DNA of 6,412 nt from CAVURW01 sp963743595 (GTDB lineage Bacteria > Verrucomicrobiota > Verrucomicrobiia > Methylacidiphilales > UBA1321): NCBI GenBank assembly GCA_963743595.1, contig CAVURW010000246.1:1-6412 (forward strand), given 5' to 3'. The notes under the pieces are model-generated. The model was not told the origin of the DNA. It worked only from the letters and a program-made list of their open reading frames with translations, and did no database searches. How positions within the stretch are numbered: position 1 is the first letter of the stretch; each line of letters starts with the position of its first letter. This document shows, one piece after another, positions 1-6,412 of this stretch. The translations under genes were made by a program, and so were the position numbers.

Positions 1-1011
1 TTGTGTATAGACATCCTCTTTCTCAGAATGCACGGTCGTCATCGTTCGAAATTTATAGATTAGAAATGGCACTTCAAAGCGACCCACCCGCACTTGTTTA
101 AAGAGAATCGGTCCTCCGTCTTGAAGCTTAATCGCCACGGCGATACCCAGCATAATCGGCGAAAACAGCAGAATCAGCGACGCCGCAAATACAACATCAA
201 TTCCCTTTTTCAGATTGCCATAAGGACTGTGATGATCCGGACGAAAAGTCCCGTCCAAAGCATGCTGAAGCGAGACCCGGGAACAATCCACCTTTTGAAA
301 GTAGACCTCCATGTAAGTTTCCACCGGATAGACGGGAACCGCTTTCAAGTTCAATTCCACAATCAGCTCCTCCAGCTTGTTATCTAGGGTGACCGCTTGC
401 AAATCGATAACGACGGCCTCACACTTTCGCTGGCCTGTCGGGTTTTCTGAAAGGTCTTCAAGGAGCGCCTGCAAGAATTCCTTAGTCTGAACTACAGGAA
501 TTCCAACAATCGGAAATCGACTCCTTTCGTTATTTAACTCTTTAATTTGAATAACAGTTGGATGCGAACCAATCACATAGATCGGAAGAGTCGATTGCCG
601 CTCATGAATGCGATACGAAAAAAACCGTCTGTATAACAATGAGGCGAAGCCAAAAATCACGAGAGTCATCGTCAATCCAAGGCGACTTGGCTTTAAAGAG
701 ACATCGAACGTTGTTACCGTGTAGGTGACGATAAATGCTGCGGCGGACACCGCGATCATCGTCAACAAATGTTCGCTCGCATAACGGAGGCTTACCATGT
801 CTTGGCGAGAATCGTAACCTCCAATCACTAAGATTCCGAACCAACAAATCAAGATGACCAGAGCCATTGTTACGGGAGAAAAAAGAATCGATGATGTCTC
901 GAGTCCACGTATGATAGCGGCACTTAGTAGAGATAGTATTAGCGCTATTAAGTCGGCAAAACCCAGACGGATCGATTGAACCCAATCCAGGCGATCCTTG
1001 ACAAGCGTCAT
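1..1011 (-). CDS. Polyprenyl-phosphate sugar-1-phosphate transferase (exopolysaccharide initiating enzyme), 3' end outside window
   Basis: This enzyme would transfer a hexose-1-phosphate from a nucleotide sugar to undecaprenyl phosphate at the inner membrane, the first step of exopolysaccharide repeat-unit synthesis. The 337 visible residues show the polytopic WbaP-like layout. Four hydrophobic segments lie at about residues 16-36, 43-64, 82-100 and 111-128. A soluble nucleotide-binding-like region follows (about 142-230, beginning TLPIYVIGSHP). The start of the bacterial sugar transferase domain comes next: KKGID at 268-272, a re-entrant membrane helix with the conserved Ser284-Pro285, then DGGPILFKQVRVGR (298-311) and YKFRTM (319-324). 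The catalytic Asp-Glu pair and the C-terminal part lie beyond base 1. The ATG at 1011-1009 overlaps the kinase stop as ATGA, and no good Shine-Dalgarno sequence is visible, so translational coupling is likely. Residues 21-34 use an unusual run of CTA/TTA/ATA codons. The family assignment is firm; the sugar specificity is unknown. Confidence 0.93.
   Translation of the reverse strand, partial: MTLVKDRLDWVQSIRLGFADLIALILSLLSAAIIRGLETSSILFSPVTMALVILICWFGILVIGGYDSRQDMVSLRYASEHLLTMIAVSAAAFIVTYTVTTFDVSLKPSRLGLTMTLVIFGFASLLYRRFFSYRIHERQSTLPIYVIGSHPTVIQIKELNNERSRFPIVGIPVVQTKEFLQALLEDLSENPTGQRKCEAVVIDLQAVTLDNKLEELIVELNLKAVPVYPVETYMEVYFQKVDCSRVSLQHALDGTFRPDHHSPYGNLKKGIDVVFAASLILLFSPIMLGIAVAIKLQDGGPILFKQVRVGRFEVPFLIYKFRTMTTVHSEKEDVYTQ
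1008..1011 (-). other. ATGA stop/start overlap coupling the kinase and sugar transferase genes
   Basis: On the minus strand the TGA stop of the co-polymerase (1010-1008) and the ATG of the sugar transferase (1011-1009) share the four bases ATGA. This arrangement is known to allow ribosomes to terminate and re-initiate, and it indicates one transcript. No strong Shine-Dalgarno motif is seen in the preceding 20 bases, which fits re-initiation rather than independent loading. Confidence 0.9.
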
Positions 1012-3083
1012 TTAGTATCAGCAGTAACATTGTACTCACTGTATCGATACTTATTTCGATATCCAGGTTGCACCGGCACAACAGCGTTTGCCACAACTCC
1101 TATGATCTTTCCCTGTCGCTCTTTAATTTCATCGATCGCGTGCTGAACTCCGTCCACCGTACTATATCCCGTACGGACTACCAACACCACACCATCCACC
1201 TCCGGCATAATTCCTGCCGCATCATCCGTCGCCAGAATCGGAGCACTATCGATCACTACCATCTCGTATTCCGCCAACGCCTCGGCTATCAAAACCTTCA
1301 TTTCTCGCCCTAAGAGAAGATCGCCTGCGTTCTTTGGAATCTTGCCCCGCGTAAGCAAGTGAAGATAAGGCAGGCGGGTTTGCTGCCGGGCGTCTTTCCA
1401 GTGCATTTCTCTTTGCAACACCTCAGAGAGGCCTGTGTCCAACTCGACTTCAAATGACTTTTTGAGAAGACCTCTACGTAAATCAGCGTCGATAAGAAGT
1501 GTGCCCGCTCCACACATCGCAAAGGTCGCCGCTAAATTCGCTGCTACTGTACTCTTCCCCTCACCCGGAATCGCACTCGTTATTAAAATCGATTTACACC
1601 GATCCTTACCTTCATTGGAACGAAACATGAGAGATGAGCGAACATTCCTGTAGGATTCCCCTAGCATGTGTCGGGGATCATCTTCCGTCAGTAGCGGCAC
1701 CCGTTTCGATAGTCGGTCTAACTTACTTCTCGGGATCTGTCCCAAAACAGGCACATCAAAACTCTCCTCGAGATCGAGCGGTGAGTTGATGCGATTATCC
1801 AGATAATTGATGAGATAAATGAAGGCTAAACCGACCGCCAATCCACCTCCAAACCCAATTGCAACCTGCAATGGGTAGTTCGGATCAATCGCTGTCGCCA
1901 TATTGGCGTTCGTCATGGTGATCACATCGTCTGGGTCCATCGTTTGATCCAAATTCACATGCTGAATGCTTGTCGCAAATTGACTTTCAACGTTTTTCTC
2001 TCGTGCGATCTTGTCCTTTAATTGCTCAAACAAAGCCAATCGCTGGTTTAACTCCAGAGACTTCTTATTTGAATCATCCAATTGTCGCTGAGTCGTTTCA
2101 ATTTGCAATTGCAAATCTTTCAGATGATTTTGCCGCTCCTCTAAGCTATTGCTCATCAATATCTGCATGAACTTCTGTTCCTTGGCAATTGCATCCGCTA
2201 AAGCGATCATCTTTGGATGCTTATCTTTCAGGAATACACCGTACTGGTCTCTTAAGATGGTGAGTTTATCAATATTCTGTTTTTCCGCAGCAATTGCTGA
2301 GGCGCTCTGTTGAGCAGATCCCATTTGTGGATCAGATGAAATCGGCGTCTGATCCCCCGTCTGTATTTGAAGGGTCAATAAATCGTGCTCTCGCTTGAGC
2401 GCATTCAACTCGTTATTGAGTTTAACTAAATTCGACGCTTCGTTCGTGCTCTGCTCTTCGATGAAGATGACATTGTTCTCTTTTTGAAAATCAATGAGCT
2501 GTTTCTCATCGTCATTGATTTCTGTATCGAGCTTAGTGATCTCTTCTTTGATCGCCGCAACAGCCGTGTCGGTTACCCGTAGTTTCCTCTGCCTCTTGTT
2601 CGCGAGATAGGTCTCCATGGCTGCATCGACAAGAAGTCTGGCATACTCGGGATCGGTCGATGTGCCCACCAGCTGAAACACCGATGTCTTCGGGACTTGA
2701 AAAGCGTCTAGAGTCGCATTCTCGTCCGGCGCCACCTCCGGGTGCAGGTTTTGCACTCGGGCGACAGCCGCATGATATGTATCCAACGATTTCATTAGCG
2801 TGACCTGCGTGCCGTAGAAAAGATAGGCTGCATCCTCGCTGTAAACACCTGCCTCTTGCTGGAGATTGATTTTTCCGTTCAAGATCATCTGACCAACGGA
2901 TTGGTACCTTAAAGGCTGCGCAAACATTCGCACGACTTGAATACCCACTCCGATCAGCGAGAAAAGTACCAAAAGCCACCAAAACCGATTGATGAGAAAC
3001 CGAATCCGTCGGATCCGGTTCTTCCAGTTGGTAGGGGGAGGTAAAGACTCAAACGACGACTGCTCTTGGGATGGACCTGACAT
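1008..3083 (-). CDS. Wzc-like polysaccharide co-polymerase with fused BY-type tyrosine autokinase
   Basis: This 691-residue inner-membrane protein would control polymer length and export through cycles of tyrosine autophosphorylation. The N-terminal Wzz-like part has a first membrane helix at about 34-54 and a long periplasmic region with charged coiled-coil stretches (about 173-240 and 312-370). The second membrane helix is at about 405-428, preceded by DPNYP. The cytoplasmic kinase follows. ESYRNVR (476-482) fits the EX2RX2R oligomerisation motif. The Walker A is SAIPGEGKST (503-512, Lys510), Walker A' is IDADLRRG (531-538) and Walker B is VVIDSAPIL (Asp612). The C-terminus carries a tyrosine cluster at 675, 679, 681 and 684, the usual phosphorylation site. 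The length is close to that of E. coli Wzc (about 720), so it is the one-polypeptide form. All key motifs are intact. The ATG at 3083-3081 leaves a sensible short cytoplasmic tail before the first helix; its ribosome site is weak. It is co-transcribed with the downstream sugar transferase. Confidence 0.95.
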   Translation of the reverse strand: MSGPSQEQSSFESLPPPTNWKNRIRRIRFLINRFWWLLVLFSLIGVGIQVVRMFAQPLRYQSVGQMILNGKINLQQEAGVYSEDAAYLFYGTQVTLMKSLDTYHAAVARVQNLHPEVAPDENATLDAFQVPKTSVFQLVGTSTDPEYARLLVDAAMETYLANKRQRKLRVTDTAVAAIKEEITKLDTEINDDEKQLIDFQKENNVIFIEEQSTNEASNLVKLNNELNALKREHDLLTLQIQTGDQTPISSDPQMGSAQQSASAIAAEKQNIDKLTILRDQYGVFLKDKHPKMIALADAIAKEQKFMQILMSNSLEERQNHLKDLQLQIETTQRQLDDSNKKSLELNQRLALFEQLKDKIAREKNVESQFATSIQHVNLDQTMDPDDVITMTNANMATAIDPNYPLQVAIGFGGGLAVGLAFIYLINYLDNRINSPLDLEESFDVPVLGQIPRSKLDRLSKRVPLLTEDDPRHMLGESYRNVRSSLMFRSNEGKDRCKSILITSAIPGEGKSTVAANLAATFAMCGAGTLLIDADLRRGLLKKSFEVELDTGLSEVLQREMHWKDARQQTRLPYLHLLTRGKIPKNAGDLLLGREMKVLIAEALAEYEMVVIDSAPILATDDAAGIMPEVDGVVLVVRTGYSTVDGVQHAIDEIKERQGKIIGVVANAVVPVQPGYRNKYRYSEYNVTADTK

Positions 3084-3122
3084 GCTAGGTATTTACTTCG
3101 AAATCGCTATTGCGTATTTTGT

Positions 3123-3128
3123 TTGACA
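3123..3128 (+). promoter_or_regulatory. Candidate -35 box (TTGACA) for the barrel/OPX operon
   Basis: TTGACA matches the sigma-70-type -35 consensus exactly. The only -10 candidate at normal spacing is GACACT (3145-3150, spacer 16), a poor match; TGTAAA (3157-3162) is better in sequence but 28 bases away. If the first is right, transcription would start near 3157, only a few bases before the AAGGAG motif. It could also be chance. Confidence 0.3.
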
Positions 3129-3161
3129 GCTTAACAATTTGCGGGACACTGCCAAGTGTAA

Positions 3162-3167
3162 AAGGAG
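3162..3167 (+). promoter_or_regulatory. AAGGAG Shine-Dalgarno-like motif, unusually far from the barrel ATG
   Basis: AAGGAG is a near-ideal Shine-Dalgarno core, but the chosen ATG at 3190 lies 22 bases beyond it, well outside the usual 5-9. The only in-frame alternative nearby is a CTG at 3184 (spacer 16). The upstream in-frame TTG at 3139 precedes the motif and would put a highly charged extension before the signal peptide. The motif may be used through local folding, or it may be coincidental. Confidence 0.35.
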
Positions 3168-3189
3168 CAAATCTAAAAGCTCTCTGAAT

Positions 3190-4455
3190 ATGAAGCATCA
3201 TTACACATCTTTTTGGCGTTCCACATCAGCGGCTTTCGTTGCAGTGGCGGTTTTCGTTGTTAATCAACCTGAAACTTTGCAGGCTCAAGGTATCGAACGC
3301 GAATCGATGGCTGGTGAGGCCGCAGCCGAGGCCTTAAAGGGTTCCGATGTTAATGCTCCCTATAACATTAGCATCGGGCCTGTTCAGGTCCAGACGGCGG
3401 CCAGCATCATCGGCACCTACTGCGACAATATTAACGTGGCCAGCTCGAACCGCCTCTCTGATTACATCGTCGAGCCCCTGGTCGACTTCAACGCCAAGTG
3501 GCAAGTTACCGATCTTAATGCGCTGAATCTCAATTTAGGGATTGGATACCAAGATTACATCAATAACACGGGAGCTAGTGGCTTGGTAGTATCTCCAGAC
3601 TCCACACTAAACTTCAATCTCTTCGTCGACGACTTCAAGATCAACTTTCACGACAATTTTCTCTACCAACAAGATCCCGTTCAGGTCGGGCAGCTGAGTA
3701 ACGTCACGCAGTTCTCCCGCCTGCAGAACGATGGTGGCATAAACGTCGATTGGGATCTCGGTGACTTGGTCGCCTCACTGGGTTACGATCACCTCAATTA
3801 CTGGGTGTTTCAGAGCCAGTTCAATTACCTCGATTCGACCGTTGACAGCATCTCCCCACGGTTGTCGTTCAAACTCAGCCCCACGCTGAACGCGGGCATC
3901 CAAGGCACCGCCGGTTATCAAAGCTACGATCACAACTTCCAGAACAACAACATTTACGGAGAGATTGGGCCATTTGTGAGCGACCAACTCAGCGAAAATC
4001 TGGCGGTTGATGCTCAAATCGGGTATTACATCGCAGATTACAGTACGGGCGGTAAAAACGGCGATTCCTCCAATGTAAACTCCATCTCGGGCGATCTCGG
4101 AGTCACTCACCGTCTCAACGAATCGTTGAGTGAATCACTCACCGCCGGTCGCCAATTCATCCCCGGCATCACCTCGAACTACACGGACCGCGTTTACGTT
4201 CAATACAATGCCTCCTGGAAGCCGACAGAGTATATCGGTTTGGCCCCGAATCTCTTCTTCGAACGCCTGAGCGATTCCAATGCGAGTTTCCACGAAACCG
4301 CGAACCGCTATGGCGCTGGTATTACCGCTTCTTACGTTGCCACCGAGCACTTGACACTTGCCGTCGGTTACCAGTACATTGACAAGAGCTCGAATGTTAA
4401 TAGTTTGGGATATTACCAAAACTCCATTTCTGTTAGTGCACACTACCAATTCTAA
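3190..4455 (+). CDS. Outer-membrane beta-barrel protein (BBP2-like) of the polysaccharide export locus
   Basis: This 421-residue protein is predicted to sit in the outer membrane and probably forms the pore for polymer exit. From the ATG, residues 1-32 form a signal peptide (MKHHYTSFWR, hydrophobic core, cleavage probably after LQA). After a linker the mature chain opens with IGPVQVQTAASIIGTYCDN and SNRLSDYIVEPLVDF, which I recognise as the putative beta-barrel porin 2 (BBP2_2) pattern. The rest is alternating polar/apolar strands rich in Asn, Ser, Tyr and Gly, without long helices. It ends in SISVSAHYQF, a C-terminal Phe typical of BAM substrates. A single Cys (residue 78) lies in the first strand region. 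The frame is open back to a TTG at 3139, but ATG 3190 is preferred for the signal peptide. The OPX gene follows 13 bases after the stop, so one operon is likely. The family call rests on recalled sequence pattern; the pore role is inferred from context. Confidence 0.85.
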   Translation: MKHHYTSFWRSTSAAFVAVAVFVVNQPETLQAQGIERESMAGEAAAEALKGSDVNAPYNISIGPVQVQTAASIIGTYCDNINVASSNRLSDYIVEPLVDFNAKWQVTDLNALNLNLGIGYQDYINNTGASGLVVSPDSTLNFNLFVDDFKINFHDNFLYQQDPVQVGQLSNVTQFSRLQNDGGINVDWDLGDLVASLGYDHLNYWVFQSQFNYLDSTVDSISPRLSFKLSPTLNAGIQGTAGYQSYDHNFQNNNIYGEIGPFVSDQLSENLAVDAQIGYYIADYSTGGKNGDSSNVNSISGDLGVTHRLNESLSESLTAGRQFIPGITSNYTDRVYVQYNASWKPTEYIGLAPNLFFERLSDSNASFHETANRYGAGITASYVATEHLTLAVGYQYIDKSSNVNSLGYYQNSISVSAHYQF

Positions 4456-4468
4456 GTCAGTTCGGAGC

Positions 4469-5302
4469 GTGAGGAGACTTCTGCTGTTCTCCTTCACACT
4501 GTTTGTGCTTATTGGGAAGGGATCGTTGTTCGCCCAAATCCAACCCTATCACCCTCCGCCGCAATTAGCGCCGCCGAGTGATCGTACCTCCTCCCAGCCC
4601 AACATTCTGCAGCCAACAACCATAACGGCCCCACCTGCCCCTGCCCCCTCCTCACCCGATATTATCACCCAACCGAAGGAGTCGAGCAATTCCACGCCGG
4701 TAACAGCGTCGGGTCTCTCTTCGATGCAGGCGCTTGATGACAAAGTCGCCCTGCGCGATGGAGACCGAATTAGCTTCCGAGTCATTGAGGACCAAGATGA
4801 CGCCGTTCCCCGGCTCATCACGGACAATGGCGAAGTCGATTTTCCCTATGTTGGCCGAATCAAGGTCGCTGGGCGAACCTGTAAAGACGTTGCTGAACAG
4901 TTGAAAAAATTACTTGAAGTCGATTACTACAAGCGCGCCACAGTCATCGTGGGCTTGGATGTGATAGCTCCCACTCCCCCGCCTACACCGGAGAAAGAGG
5001 TCCATCGCTACGTGTGGATCGTCGGCCAAGTTCGCCAAGTGGGTGCTATCGAAATCACTCCAGATCTTCCCCTCACCGTCAGCCAAGTCGTTCTCCGCTC
5101 AGGCGGGTTTGGTGACTTTGCCGATCAACGTAAGGTAAAGTTGATTCACCACGGCGCAGGAGCCGATGGTGCGCCCGCCAGCGATACTGGTGGCGGAGAA
5201 GTCATCGACGTCAAATCCGTTTATGAAGGCAAATCGGCGAACGACCCTCGCGTGCAGCCGAATGACCTCGTCGTCGTTCCGAAGCGCGCTGTTAACTTCT
5301 AA
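4469..5302 (+). CDS. Short Wza/OPX-type polysaccharide export protein with SLBB domain
   Basis: This periplasmic protein would guide polymer between the inner-membrane co-polymerase and the outer membrane. With the GTG start it has 277 residues. A signal peptide (MRRLLLFSFT start, cleavage near SLFA, residues 1-22) is followed by a proline-rich linker with 15 prolines in residues 26-77. A Poly_export domain covers about 93-180 (LRDGDRISFRV; NGEVDFPYVGRIKVAGRT). One SLBB-like domain begins at about 183 (VWIVGQVRQVGAIEI; VVLRSGGFGDFADQRKV), with a Gly/Asp-rich insertion near 229-244. It ends VQPNDLVVVPKRAVNF. There is no lipobox Cys and no C-terminal amphipathic helix as in Wza (about 380 residues, with several domains). 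The start is uncertain: GGAG at 4464-4467 is only one base from GTG 4469, and an in-frame GTG at 4436, overlapping the barrel gene, also gives a good signal peptide. Confidence 0.92.
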   Translation: MRRLLLFSFTLFVLIGKGSLFAQIQPYHPPPQLAPPSDRTSSQPNILQPTTITAPPAPAPSSPDIITQPKESSNSTPVTASGLSSMQALDDKVALRDGDRISFRVIEDQDDAVPRLITDNGEVDFPYVGRIKVAGRTCKDVAEQLKKLLEVDYYKRATVIVGLDVIAPTPPPTPEKEVHRYVWIVGQVRQVGAIEITPDLPLTVSQVVLRSGGFGDFADQRKVKLIHHGAGADGAPASDTGGGEVIDVKSVYEGKSANDPRVQPNDLVVVPKRAVNF

Positions 5303-5674
5303 CGATTGCGCTGGCCAAAATCGCGGGGCGGAGGTTCACCCAACTCACCAGGCAAATCCGGAAACAGGAAGAGATTGTAGAGCGTGAAGCCCACGTGCAC
5401 GTTGTCGGCCGAATAGCCGTAATGCAATTGTTCCGACAAGCGAACGTTTCCCTCTGCAAGGCTGGACCAGAGGAAAAACGCTGCACTGACGGAAACGGTA
5501 AGCGCACCATATGTCGAGCCTTATCCGAGCGTGGAAGTAGACTAGCGCCGAGATATCAGAGTCCCAAACCGGTGAGGAATAAGTCGTTCTGCCTCTCGAA
5601 GCGAGCTCTCACGTTCAACGTATTTCCGTTCAGTCATTTTGCGCAGTCGTTTGACGAGCGTTTCAAAGGCCTCG
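5299..5674 (-). pseudogene. Probable decayed gene remnant, unrecognised
   Basis: No intact gene is seen between the OPX and LysR genes, but one minus-strand frame looks coding. Its upstream part (5703-5545, 53 codons, overlapping the LysR end) reads a charged segment including KRLRKMTERKYVERE. It is closed by a TAG at 5544-5542 and, seven codons on, a TAA at 5523-5521. The same frame then runs open for 73 codons (5520-5302) with balanced, protein-like composition and no ATG: ALTVSVSAAFFLW, a hydrophobic stretch, then HYGYSADNVHVGFTLYN, then a proline-rich end PDLPGELGEPPPRDFGQRNR and a TAG at 5301-5299. A second minus frame reads a protein-like RFERQNDLFLTGLGL around 5600-5556, so a frameshift may also be involved. 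I do not recognise the family. It may instead be non-coding sequence; the TAG overlaps the TAA of the OPX gene. Confidence 0.4.
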
Positions 5675-6412
5675 TCATTCCATCTGCTTTCGGATTGTCG
5701 GCTTTAATTTAAGCAGAACTTCAACAAATGAATCCAGCACAGGCGAATTCAACGTAGCCGGCCACGCAGCGCACAGGGGCATTTTTGCAGAGTTTGGGCT
5801 GGTGGCGCGCAGGACCGATTTCGGGTGGTTCAGATTCCGCACGCTTCCGGGGACGAGTGAAACACCGAGGCCGCTCTCAACAAAAAGCATCACAGTGCCC
5901 ATTTGTTCCGGTTCGCGAATGACGTTCGGTGAAAACCCGGCTCGACGGCAGATGGCAACGGCCTCGTCGAACATAACGGGCGAACCAGGTCGGTGGAATT
6001 GGATGAATTTTTCTGCGCGTAAGTCTTTTAGTGAGACGATTTTCTTCCGCGCCAGCGGATGCTGCTGCGGCAGGGCGAGTTTCAGGGTGTCGTTGTAAAT
6101 CAGTTCTTGTCTGAACTCCTCCGCCCGTTCTTTCGGAATTGGTCGCGAAAAGCCAATATCGATCTTTTTTTCGTCGAACGCCTTGATCTGCTGGACTGGA
6201 GTCATTTCGTACAGATGAATCGTCACGTCGGGAAAATGGGTCCGATATTCCTCGATCAAGCCGGGCAGAATCGGCCCAGACCCCGAGGGCAGAAAACCGA
6301 TGTTCAAGGAACCGACCTCGCCTCGGGCGGCGCGCTGCGCTGCGGTTTTGGCGGCGACTGAGCGGCGGAGGATTTCGTGCGCATCGGTTTTGAAGGCGTT
6401 GCCGGCAGCGGT
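5675..6412 (-). CDS. LysR-type transcriptional regulator, C-terminal part (5' end outside window)
   Basis: The visible 245 residues start in the linker helix of a LysR regulator (TAAGNAFKTDAHEILRRS) and cover the effector-binding domain. RGEVGSLNIGFLPSGSGPIL opens the periplasmic-binding-protein-like fold. PDVTIHLYEMTPVQQIKAF and KKIDIGFSRPIP follow, which resemble the CatM/BenM/AlsR branch. Later come LALPQQHPLARKK and the conserved ESGLGVSLVPGSVRNL near the end. The winged helix-turn-helix DNA-binding domain lies beyond base 6412. The frame is open to the window edge; a TTG at 6307-6305 is internal, not a start. It ends with TGA at 5677-5675. As an autoregulated family, its operator and any divergent target gene would be to the right, so the effector and target cannot be inferred here. 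There is no evidence that it controls the export locus. Confidence 0.92.
   Translation of the reverse strand, partial: TAAGNAFKTDAHEILRRSVAAKTAAQRAARGEVGSLNIGFLPSGSGPILPGLIEEYRTHFPDVTIHLYEMTPVQQIKAFDEKKIDIGFSRPIPKERAEEFRQELIYNDTLKLALPQQHPLARKKIVSLKDLRAEKFIQFHRPGSPVMFDEAVAICRRAGFSPNVIREPEQMGTVMLFVESGLGVSLVPGSVRNLNHPKSVLRATSPNSAKMPLCAAWPATLNSPVLDSFVEVLLKLKPTIRKQME

Larger units (their letters stand above)
3084..3189. promoter_or_regulatory. Divergent intergenic control region between the two export operons
   Basis: These 106 bases separate the start codons of the co-polymerase (minus) and the beta-barrel (plus), so the promoters for both transcripts should lie here or very close. The segment is AT-rich around 3100-3140. 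For the minus direction no convincing -35/-10 pair can be picked; a TTGTTA followed by several AT-rich hexamers is present but with poor spacing. No clear operator palindrome is visible. Shared regulation of the two sides is an inference from geometry. Confidence 0.55.

Noticed and set aside
1041..1050. Perfect palindrome GTATCGATAC near the end of the kinase gene.
   Set aside because: Ten bases inside the codons for the C-terminal tyrosine region; short palindromes of this size occur by chance.
602..1096. Open minus-strand frame of 164 codons overlapping the sugar transferase start.
   Set aside because: It is out of frame with the clear sugar transferase and kinase reading frames, and its translation has no recognisable pattern; it is a shadow frame.
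2533..2982. Open minus-strand frame of 149 codons inside the co-polymerase gene.
   Set aside because: The composition is atypical (rich in Cys, Arg, Ser and Gly) and it lies wholly within the well-supported co-polymerase frame.
4114..4140. Two adjacent small inverted repeats (CTCAACG/CGTTGAG with 3-base loop, then GAGTG/CACTC with 3-base loop).
   Set aside because: They lie in the middle of the barrel coding sequence and are explained by the repeated peptide NESLSES; there is no T run and no gene boundary, so a terminator or regulatory role is not supported.
5395..5712. Plus-strand frame of 105 codons in the gap after the OPX gene.
   Set aside because: The translation is rich in Arg, Lys, Ser and Cys without a recognisable motif, and the opposite strand looks more coding-like; it also runs into the LysR 3' end.
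5675..6307. LysR gene starting at a TTG codon at 6307.
   Set aside because: The frame continues upstream to the window edge with typical LysR linker-helix sequence, so the TTG is an internal Leu codon and the gene is cut by the edge.

Overview
The window carries an exopolysaccharide/capsule export locus of a Gram-negative bacterium. An outer-membrane beta-barrel ending in Phe, a periplasmic OPX-type export protein with signal peptide, and an inner-membrane co-polymerase with a fused tyrosine kinase together require a two-membrane envelope. The phylum cannot be read from the window; the gene combination reminds me of Verrucomicrobiota or related groups, but that is a guess.

Layout. Bases 1-3083 (minus strand) hold a two-gene operon: a Wzc-like polysaccharide co-polymerase/BY-kinase (3083-1008), whose stop overlaps by ATGA the start of a polyprenyl-phosphate sugar-1-phosphate transferase (1011-1, cut by the window edge). 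Bases 3084-3189 are a compact divergent control region. Bases 3190-5302 (plus strand) hold a BBP2-like outer-membrane beta-barrel followed by a short Wza/OPX-like export protein. Bases 5303-5674 hold no intact gene; on the minus strand there is a coding-like but stop-interrupted reading frame that looks like a decayed gene. Bases 5675-6412 (minus strand) are the C-terminal 245 residues of a LysR-type regulator that runs off the right edge.

How the genes fit together. The sugar transferase would load the first sugar phosphate onto undecaprenyl phosphate. The co-polymerase/kinase would control polymerisation and chain length from the inner membrane. The OPX protein would carry the polymer through the periplasm. 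The barrel probably supplies the outer-membrane pore, because the OPX protein shows neither a lipobox Cys nor a C-terminal membrane-spanning helix. This split channel (short OPX plus separate beta-barrel) is the most interesting point of the window. The polymerase, flippase and most glycosyltransferases are not in the window and would be expected beyond the left edge. The LysR gene is probably unrelated to the locus.
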